Shown here in pieces: positions 8,846 to 15,994 of a DNA stretch of 36,245 nt. This DNA is from an uncultured Methylophilaceae bacterium. GTDB lineage: Bacteria; Pseudomonadota; Gammaproteobacteria; Burkholderiales; Methylophilaceae. The position numbers and the translations under genes were made by a program. The notes beneath the pieces were generated by a model. It saw nothing but the letters and a program-made list of their open reading frames with translations, ran no database searches and was not told the origin of the DNA. How positions within the stretch are numbered: the stretch's first letter is position 1; the number at the start of each line of letters is the position of its first letter. Location: assembly GCA_903834185.1 (NCBI GenBank), contig CAILHX010000019.1, positions 1-36,245 of the forward strand, given 5' to 3'.

Positions 8846-8934
8846 CTGTAATCCGGCGAACTAACGATAGTTGCGGCACTTCAACACTGGCGCAAGGAAG
8901 GCTTCGCTAAACAATTAAAAAGGTTGAACCTGAA

Positions 8935-9480
8935 ATGAATACACAAAAAACATATGATTCCAAGACAATCATCTTTCATTGGTTGAGTGCAGCAATCATT
9001 CTTGGTCTCTGGGTTGTTGGACAGACCATTGATCTATTCCCAAAGGGTACTCCGAGAATAACGGCGCGAAGCTTCCACATCACTTTTGGTATTATTTTGA
9101 TTATCCTGTTAACGCTCAGAATAAAGTGGCGTCTTGGCGGCGGCATCAAACTCCCACAAGCACTTCCGGGAGTTCTTGGAGAGGTGGCAGTTAGAACTCA
9201 CCAGCTTTTGTATGTGTTGATGGCATCCGTTGTCACTCTTGGAGTTGCAGCAGTCTGGATCCGCGGTGACAATATTTTTAATCTGTTTACCATTCCCGCT
9301 TTTGACCCAGGTAATCAGCAGTTAAGAGAAGATGTCGTTGATATACACGGCTTGTTTGCAAATACGCTTCTAATCCTGGCAGGACTTCATGCCTTGATTG
9401 CGATCTGGCATCATAAAGTAATCAAAGATGATGTTTTAGTACGCATATGGCCCAAAGTATCTGCTTATTTCAAAAGGTAA
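8935..9480 (+). CDS. Cytochrome b561 family membrane protein
   Basis: A 181-residue, four-helix dihaem membrane protein of the prokaryotic b561 family. Candidate haem-ligand histidines are in IIFHWLSAAI (helix 1), SFHITFGI (helix 2), RTHQLLYVLM (helix 3) and LAGLHALIAIWHH (helix 4). Members move electrons from quinol to periplasmic acceptors, or act as superoxide:quinone oxidoreductase (CybB). The length fits the family. The cytochrome c gene just upstream is a plausible partner. A strong bidirectional hairpin terminator follows at 9546-9583. Confidence 0.88.
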   Translation: MNTQKTYDSKTIIFHWLSAAIILGLWVVGQTIDLFPKGTPRITARSFHITFGIILIILLTLRIKWRLGGGIKLPQALPGVLGEVAVRTHQLLYVLMASVVTLGVAAVWIRGDNIFNLFTIPAFDPGNQQLREDVVDIHGLFANTLLILAGLHALIAIWHHKVIKDDVLVRIWPKVSAYFKR

Positions 9481-9545
9481 AGGTTTGTGTTGCTATCGGG
9501 AATCCAGTATGACCGTGATGGGTCTGCTTGTGACCTGTGAAACGT

Positions 9546-9583
9546 AAAATTCCCATGGCTAAATGAATAACCATGGGAATTTT
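9546..9583. terminator. Bidirectional intrinsic terminator
   Basis: A perfect 13-bp stem, AAAATTCCCATGG paired with CCATGGGAATTTT, with a 12-base loop. The A/T ends supply a short T-run on both strands. It lies between the cytochrome b561 gene (plus) and the convergent low-complexity gene (minus) and can end both. Confidence 0.85.
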
Positions 9584-9622
9584 GATGACTACTTGTGGCA
9601 TCAGCTACCACATAGTGTATTG

Positions 9623-10234
9623 CTACACCGTTGCGGTACTGGTGCTGGCCTGGGTGGTGTGCAGGTTGTTGGATACCGTCTTCAGGAAGTCACTCAACGA
9701 GACCTGGTTGCCTGAGTTGCCAACCGAACTGAGCAGGTTCTGAAAATCCTGCTGCAATGTAGAGATGCTGGCAGAGTTGCTGGTTGTGGTGCTGCCTGTC
9801 AGCGAATTGGAAGTGGTGGCACTGGAAGCGTCTATCTGCTGGATCAGGCTATCCAGGCCATTGATGTCGCCATGATGATGATGGTGGTGCGTGCCGGTTG
9901 CGTCGCTGATGCTGCTGTTGGATGCGCTGTTCGTGTTCTGGCTTTGCAGGTTATTGAGCAGGTCTTGCAGGAATGCCTGCAGATCCTGTTGCGCCTGGGT
10001 GGCGGATGCTGCGGTTGTTGATGTTGCGGTGGTGGAAGAGGCGGTGGTGTTGGGGTCGGTTGCAGCGATGGTCGCCGGTACTGCGCCTATCTGCGCCAGC
10101 GCCTGGGCAATGGCAGCCCCGAAATTGCCGTCATTATCGTTATCCGCGGCGCCGATGATGCCCTGATTGGCTAAAGCGGAGGGGTTGATCTGATTGGCGG
10201 CGGTGTTGCCGAACAGGCTATCAATCGTTGACAT
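9623..10234 (-). CDS. Low-complexity Ser/Thr/Ala/Gln-rich protein with a natural hexahistidine tract
   Basis: A 203-residue protein with no signal peptide and no recognisable catalytic domain. Near the N-terminus is DNDNDGNFG (about residues 31-39), a calcium-loop-like string. Then come a Thr/Ser/Ala linker (60-80), an amphipathic segment LQAFLQDLLNNLQS (85-98), six consecutive histidines at 116-121, and a second related segment LQQDFQNLLSSVGN (160-173). The two LQ-rich helices look like an internal repeat separated by disordered, His-rich linker. AAAGGA six bases before the ATG supports the start. Function unknown; metal binding through His6 is possible. A loosely similar low-complexity protein lies at 34286-34693. 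Confidence 0.65.
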   Translation of the reverse strand: MSTIDSLFGNTAANQINPSALANQGIIGAADNDNDGNFGAAIAQALAQIGAVPATIAATDPNTTASSTTATSTTAASATQAQQDLQAFLQDLLNNLQSQNTNSASNSSISDATGTHHHHHHGDINGLDSLIQQIDASSATTSNSLTGSTTTSNSASISTLQQDFQNLLSSVGNSGNQVSLSDFLKTVSNNLHTTQASTSTATV

Positions 10235-10533
10235 GATGTTTTCCTTTAAAAGAGTACTTTTGAATGAATGGTTGAAATTGCAAAAAATCAGTGACGGTTT
10301 TTAGTGATGCTATAGGTAAGCGAGAATCAAGCCAGATTGTGTATCTCACTGTATCGAAATGTATCCCGCCGATATGCGCCGGAAGTGGCTACGGTATTGG
10401 CTTCCGGAGTTGGTCGAGGTTGCCGGATGAACGGCGTTAGACCGCAGGGAAAAACACGGCAATATATTGCAGGGTGTTTGCCAGTTGTGTGGCAAGGCTG
10501 CGGCAACTTTCGGCAACGGATCACGGACTTGTT
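10235..10533. other. Intergenic region with no gene seen
   Basis: About 300 bases between two minus-strand genes. It carries the ribosome-binding site and presumably the promoter of the His6 protein. Short open frames here lack ribosome-binding sites and family resemblance. No strong terminator hairpin was found. Confidence 0.4.
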
Positions 10534-10743
10534 TCAGTTGTGATCAGCCCCGGTTTCACGTTTGTAATCGTCATAGCTCTTGTCGGCATTGTTCAGGCAT
10601 TGCCTGCTTTGTTCGGTATCGGGGATCTTGAGGCATTGCTGGCGTTGATACGCCTGCCCCGTTGCGTAAAGCTGCTGCGAGCTGCAAGCGGTAAAAAGCA
10701 GGGCGCATGACACGTTCATGCAAAAAATGAATTTTCTGATCAA
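10534..10743 (-). CDS. Small lipoprotein
   Basis: A 69-residue lipoprotein. The best start is TTG at 10741-10743, with AGGAG six bases upstream. The sequence then begins IRKFIFCMNVSCALLFTAC, a compact lipoprotein signal with lipobox FTAC. ATG at 10717-10719 is an alternative that loses the positive n-region. The mature part (SSQQLYATGQAYQRQQC and on) has two further cysteines in QQCLKI and RQCLNN, which could form a disulfide. The tail YDDYKRE is charged. Short Gln/Cys lipoproteins of this kind are common in Proteobacteria and lack an assigned role. Confidence 0.68.
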   Translation of the reverse strand: MIRKFIFCMNVSCALLFTACSSQQLYATGQAYQRQQCLKIPDTEQSRQCLNNADKSYDDYKRETGADHN

Positions 10744-10834
10744 CACACGCTCCTGCAAGACACACCATTGAAAATTGGCATGGTAACACCGGTGATTCAA
10801 TAAACAAAAAAGACGCCAGAAGGCGGTAAAAGAC

Positions 10835-10858
10835 AAAAAAAGACGCCCGAAGGCGTCT
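10835..10858 (-). terminator. Intrinsic terminator of the sbp-EAL transcript
   Basis: A stem AGACGCC/GGCGTCT with a CGAA tetraloop, followed on the minus strand by a run of seven T. A degraded second copy (GACGCC AGAA GGCGGT with its own A-run) lies at 10806-10826. It is about 200 bases after the EAL gene stop and before the lipoprotein gene. Confidence 0.75.
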
Positions 10859-11065
10859 GGAGGAGGAGATAAACCGGTACTACATGTCTGGCAGCCAGAG
10901 TGGCTGGAAAATAAGGTTGAATATCATACGCCGCCTTGGTTACATAATTATTTCAGTGCTGGAACTCAATCCTGAAACCCCCAGCCCCGGAATCATGCTG
11001 ATGGCTTTCTGAACTAAGATAAATCCTGTGCCGGGCTGCACTTTCAGTTGATTACGCGCACGCGT

Positions 11066-11917
11066 TTACGCGACCTGCTGCAACTGCTGTGCCGACCTGA
11101 ACTTGTTCCATACGCTCGCCGGCGCCGGTTTGCCCAGCTGGTAGCCTTGCAGCAGCTTGGCACCGGAATCAATGGCGATATGCAGTTGTATCTCGTTCTC
11201 TATGCCTTCGATGATGGCTTGTGCGTCCAGCTCCTGCACGATCTGTATCAGCTTGGGCAGCACTTTGCGCACTTTGGGGTTGGCCTGTGCCTGACGGATG
11301 ATGCTGATATCCAGCTTGATGAAGTCGGGCGAGATTTCCCATAAACGATCCAGATTGGAATGCTTGCTGCCGAAATCGTCGATGGCGATCTGGTAGCCGC
11401 GGTCGCGGTAATTGGATACGGCCTCGTTGAGTTTCTGGTCCAGCTCCACTTCGCTTTCCAGTACTTCGATCACGACCTGATGGGTAGGCACGGAGTGGTT
11501 GTGCAGGATGTTCTCGAATACTTTGCCGTGCGCATTCACGCTGGTGAGCAGCTTGGGGTGCACATTGAGGAATAACAGGCCACGGTTCTGCGGCAGGTTG
11601 AGATAATTTAGTGTATGCAGGGTGCGCGCCACACGGTCGAATTTCACCAGCCGCCCCTGATTATCGGCAAAACTGAATGCCGCTGCCGGAGTCAGCGCAT
11701 CGGTACCGCCGATGGAAGGTCTTAGCAGCGCTTCGTAACCCAGCGGGCTGGCATCGTGCCCCAGTACATTGATGGGCTGAAACACGCTGCGCAGGTGTAA
11801 GCCGGCGAATCTGCTGATTACTTCTTCTGTGGTGATTTCCAGGCCGAAATCGTCAATATCCAGAAACAGTGCTTCGCGCAGGTCGGTCTTGAGTTGGCTG
11901 ATATTTTGTTGAGACAT
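11066..11917 (-). CDS. EAL-domain cyclic-di-GMP phosphodiesterase linked to a sulfate-binding protein
   Basis: A 283-residue stand-alone EAL protein. The conserved catalytic set is present: YEALLRP (Glu62), FLNVHP (Asn118), IEVLESE (Glu151), AIDDFGS (Asp180, Asp181), IKLD (Lys201), EGIE (Glu237) and LLQGYQLGKP (Gln257). It is therefore probably active, hydrolysing c-di-GMP to pGpG. There is no transmembrane segment. The first 40 residues form a short leader with no recognised sensor domain. AAAGGAG lies seven bases before the ATG. It starts only 33 bases after the sulfate-binding protein gene on the same strand, with no terminator between them. I infer that sulfur supply controls its expression. 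Confidence 0.9.
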   Translation of the reverse strand: MSQQNISQLKTDLREALFLDIDDFGLEITTEEVISRFAGLHLRSVFQPINVLGHDASPLGYEALLRPSIGGTDALTPAAAFSFADNQGRLVKFDRVARTLHTLNYLNLPQNRGLLFLNVHPKLLTSVNAHGKVFENILHNHSVPTHQVVIEVLESEVELDQKLNEAVSNYRDRGYQIAIDDFGSKHSNLDRLWEISPDFIKLDISIIRQAQANPKVRKVLPKLIQIVQELDAQAIIEGIENEIQLHIAIDSGAKLLQGYQLGKPAPASVWNKFRSAQQLQQVA

Positions 11918-11950
11918 GATTTAACTCCTTTAATTTCTCCGCAGATCCTT

Positions 11951-12955
11951 TTATTTACTATAGATCTGATCGAACACGCCGCCATCAGCGAAGTGTTTTT
12001 GTTCCAGCTGTTTCCAGCTACCGAATAATTCATTGACCGTGAACAGATCCAGTTTGGGGAAATCGGCGGCGTGTCTGGCAGCGACGGTTTCCGACACCGG
12101 TCTCAGATGGTGACGCGCTGCGATCTCCTGCCCTTCGTCCGAATACAGGTATTGCAGGTAGGCCTGGGCCTCGGCTTGTGTCTTGTGTTTGTTGGCGAAT
12201 TTATCCACCACGGTGACGGGGTTCTCGGCACGCACGCTGATGCTCGGATACACCACTTCAAACTGGTCGCCACCCAATTCGCCTTTGATCAGCGAGACTT
12301 CATTCTCGAAAGTGATCAGCACATCGCCGATACCGCGCTGTACAAAGGTGGTCGTTGCGCCACGCCCGCCGGTATCCAGTACCGGCACGTTTCTGAACAG
12401 GCGTTTGACGAAGTCTGCCGCTTTGGCATCATCGCCGCCTTTTTTCAGCACATAGCCGTAGGCCGCCAGATAGGCGTAACGACCATTACCGGAAGTCTTG
12501 GGGTTGGCTGCAATCACCGAGATGCCCGGCTTCACCAGATCATCCCAGTCCTTGATGTGTTTGGGGTTGCCTTTGCGTACCAGCAGCACGGTGACGGAAG
12601 AGGTGGGCGAGCTGTTATTCGGCAGGCGCTTGGCCCAGTCCGCAGGAGTCAGGTGACCTTTGTCATGCAGCACGTCAATATCGCTGGCCTGATTCATGGA
12701 GATCACGTCCGCTTCCAGTCCGTCGAGCACAGCACGTGCCTGTTTGCTGGAACCGCCGTGCGACTGGTTGATGGTGACGGTCTCGCCGGATTTCTGCTTC
12801 CAGTATTGCGCGAAAGCAGGGTTGTAATCCTTGTAGAACTCGCGCGTTACATCGTAGGAGACATTCAGCAACGCGCTGTCGGCATGAGCCGGCAAGGGGA
12901 TAACTACGTTGATGAGGCTCAGTACGAGCAGGGCGAGTAGAGACTTGTAAAGCAT
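11951..12955 (-). CDS. sbp: Periplasmic sulfate/thiosulfate-binding protein (copy 1)
   Basis: A 334-residue ABC-type solute-binding protein with a signal peptide ending AHADS. Family hallmarks are LLNVSYDVTREFY at the mature N-terminus, [46 protein letters not shown], and ANPKTSGNGRYAYLAA followed later by TTFVQRGIGDVL. These loops surround a dehydrated sulfate ion in Sbp and CysP. It delivers sulfate to a CysTWA permease, but no such permease gene is in the window. It is clearly paralogous to copy 2 at 18173-19186. The promoter at about 12990-13023 is described separately. The EAL gene follows in the same transcript. Confidence 0.94.
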   Translation of the reverse strand: MLYKSLLALLVLSLINVVIPLPAHADSALLNVSYDVTREFYKDYNPAFAQYWKQKSGETVTINQSHGGSSKQARAVLDGLEADVISMNQASDIDVLHDKGHLTPADWAKRLPNNSSPTSSVTVLLVRKGNPKHIKDWDDLVKPGISVIAANPKTSGNGRYAYLAAYGYVLKKGGDDAKAADFVKRLFRNVPVLDTGGRGATTTFVQRGIGDVLITFENEVSLIKGELGGDQFEVVYPSISVRAENPVTVVDKFANKHKTQAEAQAYLQYLYSDEGQEIAARHHLRPVSETVAARHAADFPKLDLFTVNELFGSWKQLEQKHFADGGVFDQIYSK

Positions 12956-12989
12956 GCGCTGGTTCTTTCACAATATTTGAATCAGCCGA

Positions 12990-13023
12990 ACTATAGAGCT
13001 TATTTAAAAGAATGTAAAAGAAT
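12990..13023 (-). promoter_or_regulatory. Promoter of sbp copy 1 with the shared ATTCTTTTACATT element
   Basis: On the minus strand: ATTCTTTTACATT (13011-13023), containing -35 TTTACA, then a 17-base spacer and -10 TATAGT (12990-12995). The predicted start of transcription is near 12983, about 28 bases before the ATG. The CATTCTTTTA unit occurs twice in direct tandem here. The same 13-mer with identical spacing to a -10 box lies upstream of the DUF2292 gene. Confidence 0.65.
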
Positions 13024-13064
13024 GAAAATTCATAGTGCTAGAATAATATAGAATATAAAAGGCG

Positions 13065-13101
13065 AAAAAAAGGCGCACACCATTGTTCGTTGATGTGCGC
13101 C
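13065..13101 (-). terminator. Intrinsic terminator after the cysteine desulfurase
   Basis: A stem GGCGCACA/TGTGCGCC with a 14-base loop, followed on the minus strand by TTTTTTT. It lies 40 to 80 bases after the desulfurase stop, separating the encapsulin operon from the downstream sbp-EAL unit. Confidence 0.85.
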
Positions 13102-13143
13102 CGATTGAGCCTGATTCAGCAATCGTGCTACTTCAGGTTCCGG

Positions 13144-14772
13144 TTAGTAAGGCGTGGGGCGTGGACCGCTTTTGATGCGTTTGACTGCAGATACCAGTGC
13201 GTCAATGTCGGCATAGGTGTTGTACACCGCCAGCGAAGGCCGCACCGAGCTTTCCACGCCGAAGCGTCGCAGAATAGGCTGGGCGCAGTGGTGGCCGGAA
13301 CGTACCGCGATGCCTTCCTTGTTCAACGCCGCGCCGACTTCTTCCGTAGGCAGGCCGTCCAGTACAAAAGACAACACTCCGGCCTTGTCAGCCGCCGTGC
13401 CTATCAGCCGCAAGCCGGGGATCTCTTTCAGCCTTGGAGTGGCGTATGCCAGCAGGTCATGCTCATGACGGGCGATGTTCTCGATGCCGATCTTTTCGAC
13501 ATAATCCAGCGCCGCGCCCAGACCCACTGCGTCGGCGATGTTGCCGGTACCGGCTTCAAAGCGGGCAGGAGCTGCCTGATACACGGTTTTTTCAAACGTC
13601 ACATCGGCGATCATGTTGCCGCCGCCCTGCCAGGGCTGGGTGGCATTGAGCAGATCTTCCTTGCCGTACAGCACACCGATGCCGGTAGGACCGAATACCT
13701 TGTGACCGGAGAACACGAACCAGTCACAGCCCAGCAGCTGCACATCGGCACGCATATGCGATACCGACTGCGCGCCGTCCAGCAGCACCAAAGCGCCGAC
13801 GCGATGCGCCATCTCTATCATCAGCCTGGCAGGAGTGACCGTGCCCAGCGCGTTGGAGACCTGGGTGAAAGATACCAGTTTGGTACGTGAACCCAACAGT
13901 TTCTGATATTCCTCCAGCAACACCTGACCGTCGTTATCCACCGGCACCACTTTCAGCCTGGCACCGGTCTCGGCACACAGTTGCTGCCATGGCACGATGT
14001 TGGCATGGTGTTCCAGCCAGGTAATGATGATCTCGTCGCCTTGCCTGATATTCTGCCTGCCCCAGCTTTGCGCCACCAGATTGATGGCTTCGGTGGTGCC
14101 GCGCGTGAACACGATCTCGTTGACCGAGGCGGCATTGAGGAACTTGCGCGATTTCTCGCGTGCGCCCTCGTAGGCATCGGTGGCACGTGCCGCCAGTTCA
14201 TGCGCAGCGCGGTGAATGTTGGAGTTCTCGTGCTTGTAGAAATGCACCAGCCGGTCTATCACCGCCTGCGGTTTCTGCGTGGTGGCGGCATTGTCCAGCC
14301 AGATCAGCGGACGGCCGTTGACGGTTTCGCCGAGAATAGGAAAATCGCGGCGTACCGCATTGACGTCGAACGGCGGATGTCCGGCATTGGTCTGTTGGGC
14401 GAGCTGCGGTGCGATCTCCGGTGTCTGTTGCTTGAAACGGCTCTCGTCCAGAAAATAGTACGAAGAGCTGCTTTTGCTGGCAGCGCTAGCTGGTGTGCCT
14501 AACAGGTTCAACGGTGCCAGTATCGCCTGCAAATCTTCCGCGAACGGCAGCGGGATGTCAGCAGGTTGATAGCTGGCATACGACACGCTCTCCGCCGGAA
14601 TGGACAAAGCAGGGGCGAAAGACTGTGGCAGCTCCGGTGCAGCAGCACCGCCTACGCCCTTGAACATCTCGTTCACCAGATTCTGCAGCAAGGCTTCGTC
14701 CTGCAAAGGCTTGCAGCTGCCGTCGGGTTCGAAGCCCAGAATTCCGCTTATACCGCTATCACTTGTACTCAT
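13144..14772 (-). CDS. Cysteine desulfurase, SufS-like, encapsulin cargo type
   Basis: A 542-residue PLP enzyme that converts cysteine to alanine plus enzyme-bound persulfide. The class-V aminotransferase/SufS domain begins near residue 135 (FDVNAVRRDFPIL). It contains LEHHANIVPW (His255-256), the PLP lysine in SGHKVFGPTG (Lys358) and the catalytic cysteine in RSGHHCAQP (Cys496). Typical SufS is about 400 residues, so the first 134 are extra. That part is low in predicted structure, rich in Pro, Ala and Ser, and has short conserved-looking patches (GILGFEPDG, DIPLPFAEDL). Such N-terminal extensions direct desulfurases into Family 2A encapsulin shells. The start ATG lies inside the last codons of the shell gene (14-base overlap), so shell and cargo are co-translated. 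Confidence 0.93.
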   Translation of the reverse strand: MSTSDSGISGILGFEPDGSCKPLQDEALLQNLVNEMFKGVGGAAAPELPQSFAPALSIPAESVSYASYQPADIPLPFAEDLQAILAPLNLLGTPASAASKSSSSYYFLDESRFKQQTPEIAPQLAQQTNAGHPPFDVNAVRRDFPILGETVNGRPLIWLDNAATTQKPQAVIDRLVHFYKHENSNIHRAAHELAARATDAYEGAREKSRKFLNAASVNEIVFTRGTTEAINLVAQSWGRQNIRQGDEIIITWLEHHANIVPWQQLCAETGARLKVVPVDNDGQVLLEEYQKLLGSRTKLVSFTQVSNALGTVTPARLMIEMAHRVGALVLLDGAQSVSHMRADVQLLGCDWFVFSGHKVFGPTGIGVLYGKEDLLNATQPWQGGGNMIADVTFEKTVYQAAPARFEAGTGNIADAVGLGAALDYVEKIGIENIARHEHDLLAYATPRLKEIPGLRLIGTAADKAGVLSFVLDGLPTEEVGAALNKEGIAVRSGHHCAQPILRRFGVESSVRPSLAVYNTYADIDALVSAVKRIKSGPRPTPY

Positions 14773-15679
14773 GGTACTTGCCTACTTCAACGTTCTCCAG
14801 CACGGCAAGCGCGTCGTCGGTGAGCACTGCCAGCGAGCAATACAGTGAAACCAGGTAGGAAGCGATGGCTTTGTGGTTGATGCCCATGAAGCGCACCGAC
14901 AGGCCGGGGTTCTGTTCGCCGGGCAGGCCGGGCTGGAACAGGCCGACTACGCCCTGGCGTGCTTCGCCGGTGCGCAGCAGGATAATGCTGCTCTTGCCAC
15001 TCTTGACCGGAACCTTGTCGGACGGGATCAGCGGTACGCCACGCCAGGTGATGAATTGCGAACCGAACAGCGACACGGTAGGGGGCGGCACACCGCGGCG
15101 GGTGCATTCACGGCCGAAAGCGGCGATGGTGGTAGGGTGCGCCAGAAAGAAACCGGGCTCTTTCCATACCTTGGTCAGCAACTCGTCCAGGTCGTCCGGG
15201 GTAGGGGCGCCGGTGCGGGTGGAGATGCGCTGGGTCTTGGCAACATTGCTCAACAGACCGTATTCCTTGTTGTTGATCAGTTCGCTTTCCTGACGCTCCT
15301 TGATGGTTTCTATGGTCAGGCGCAGTTGTTCCTTGATCTGGTTGTGCGGGCTGCTGTACAGGTCGGATACGCGGGTATGTACATCCACCACGGTATTTAC
15401 TGCGGACAGCATGTATTCGCGGCCCCATTCTTCGTAGTCAACGAAGGTCTGCGGCAAGTCGCGTTCGTCACGCGCGGAGCAGTCCACTTCGATGCTGGTG
15501 GAATCCTTGACCCTGTTGACGCGGTAGATACCGGCTTCAACCGGTGTCCACGGTAACAGGTGGGTCAACCAGCGCGGGGTGATGGTGCCCATCATGGGCA
15601 AGGTCTTGGTGGCGTTGGCTAGGGTACGGGCGGCGACGTCGCCGAGTGCTGTTTGTGCGTCATGAATATCTGCTGCCAT
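14759..15679 (-). CDS. srpI: Family 2A encapsulin shell protein (SrpI-like)
   Basis: A 306-residue HK97-fold nanocompartment shell protein. I recognise it by overall resemblance to SrpI-type encapsulins (segments TPRWLTHLLPWTPVEAGIYR, YEEWGREYMLSAVNTVVDVH, RTGAPTPDDLDELLTKVW, FMGINHKAIASYLVSLYCSL) and by the overlapping cysteine desulfurase gene. There is no cyclic-nucleotide-binding insertion, so it belongs to type 2A rather than 2B. The length is usual for the family. Characterised relatives are induced by sulfur limitation, form icosahedral shells and enclose the desulfurase, and some accumulate elemental sulfur. GGAG lies six bases before the ATG. A terminator-ended RNA and a direct repeat lie upstream, so the gene probably has its own control. 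Confidence 0.92.
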   Translation of the reverse strand: MAADIHDAQTALGDVAARTLANATKTLPMMGTITPRWLTHLLPWTPVEAGIYRVNRVKDSTSIEVDCSARDERDLPQTFVDYEEWGREYMLSAVNTVVDVHTRVSDLYSSPHNQIKEQLRLTIETIKERQESELINNKEYGLLSNVAKTQRISTRTGAPTPDDLDELLTKVWKEPGFFLAHPTTIAAFGRECTRRGVPPPTVSLFGSQFITWRGVPLIPSDKVPVKSGKSSIILLRTGEARQGVVGLFQPGLPGEQNPGLSVRFMGINHKAIASYLVSLYCSLAVLTDDALAVLENVEVGKYHEYK

Positions 15680-15738
15680 GATGATCTCCAGTGTTAATTC
15701 AAAGGGTTAATGCAAGTTGGTTAATTCGGAATTCGTTA

Positions 15739-15758
15739 TGTTCAAATGCTGTTCAAAT
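15739..15758 (-). repeat. Direct repeat ATTTGAACA x2 upstream of the encapsulin gene
   Basis: Two perfect copies of the 9-mer ATTTGAACA (minus strand), at 15750-15758 and 15739-15747. The period is 11 bases, so both face the same side of the helix. They lie about 60 to 80 bases before the encapsulin ATG, downstream of the preceding terminator. This is a natural place for an activator such as a LysR-type sulfur regulator. No good -10/-35 pair was found around them. Confidence 0.5.
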
Positions 15759-15770
15759 TGTTTCGCGCAA

Positions 15771-15806
15771 TAAAAAAAGCCAGTACCCTTGCGGGATTAC
15801 TGGCTT
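15771..15806 (-). terminator. Intrinsic terminator between cysE and encapsulin
   Basis: A stem GCCAGTA/TACTGGC (extended by A-T pairs) around a C/G-rich inner loop, followed on the minus strand by TTTTTTTA. It ends the upstream cysE transcript and any RNA started at the TATAAT box at 15950-15955. Readthrough would be needed to reach the encapsulin gene from upstream. Confidence 0.82.
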
Positions 15807-15943
15807 CCGGTGGTCCGGTCAGCGACCGGATAAAATGCATCCGGCCTGGCTTGATTCATGGCTCTGCCATTGGCTGGCAATTGAGCGGAAAATAAGATAG
15901 CAAATACCGCATCTCCTTACAACTAATATTTATATATATGGAA
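15771..15943 (-). ncRNA. Candidate small RNA or attenuator leader with mutually exclusive hairpins
   Basis: A possible transcript of about 170 nt from a TATAAT box (15950-15955, weak -35) to the terminator. Hairpin A pairs 15814-15820 with 15824-15830 (TCCGGTC/GACCGGA). Hairpin B pairs 15826-15831 with 15839-15844 (CCGGAT/ATCCGG). They share 15826-15830, so only one can form at a time, just before the terminator stem. This arrangement suits a trans-acting sRNA or a ligand-controlled attenuator upstream of encapsulin. It matches no riboswitch class that I can recognise by eye. Confidence 0.35.
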
Positions 15944-15994
15944 TTAATTATTATAAGTATTGATTCTATAGGGATCGAGCGCAGGCAACGGGCT

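Larger units (their letters stand above)
15680..15994 (-). other. Control region between cysE and the encapsulin operon
   Basis: These 315 bases hold, in minus-strand order, an AT-rich stretch with a TATAAT box (15950-15955), a hairpin-rich segment (15814-15844), an intrinsic terminator (15771-15806), a direct repeat (15739-15758) and the encapsulin ribosome-binding site. No convincing protein gene is present. Confidence 0.7.

Noticed and set aside
12071-12940. Long plus-strand open frame opposite sbp copy 1
   Set aside because: It mirrors a clear sulfate-binding protein on the other strand, has no ribosome-binding site and resembles no family.
13090-13890. Plus-strand open frame opposite the desulfurase
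   Set aside because: Shadow of the desulfurase, with composition typical of antisense reading (His/Arg/Gln-rich).
14759-15679. Family 2B encapsulin
   Set aside because: No cyclic-nucleotide-binding insertion is present and the cargo is a cysteine desulfurase, both pointing to 2A.
15856-15918. Possible 18-residue leader peptide (MRYLLSYFPLNCQPMAEP) in the cysE-encapsulin gap
   Set aside because: AAGGAG touches the ATG with no spacer, and only one cysteine is present, so it does not look like a cysteine-sensing leader. The region is better explained by RNA structure.
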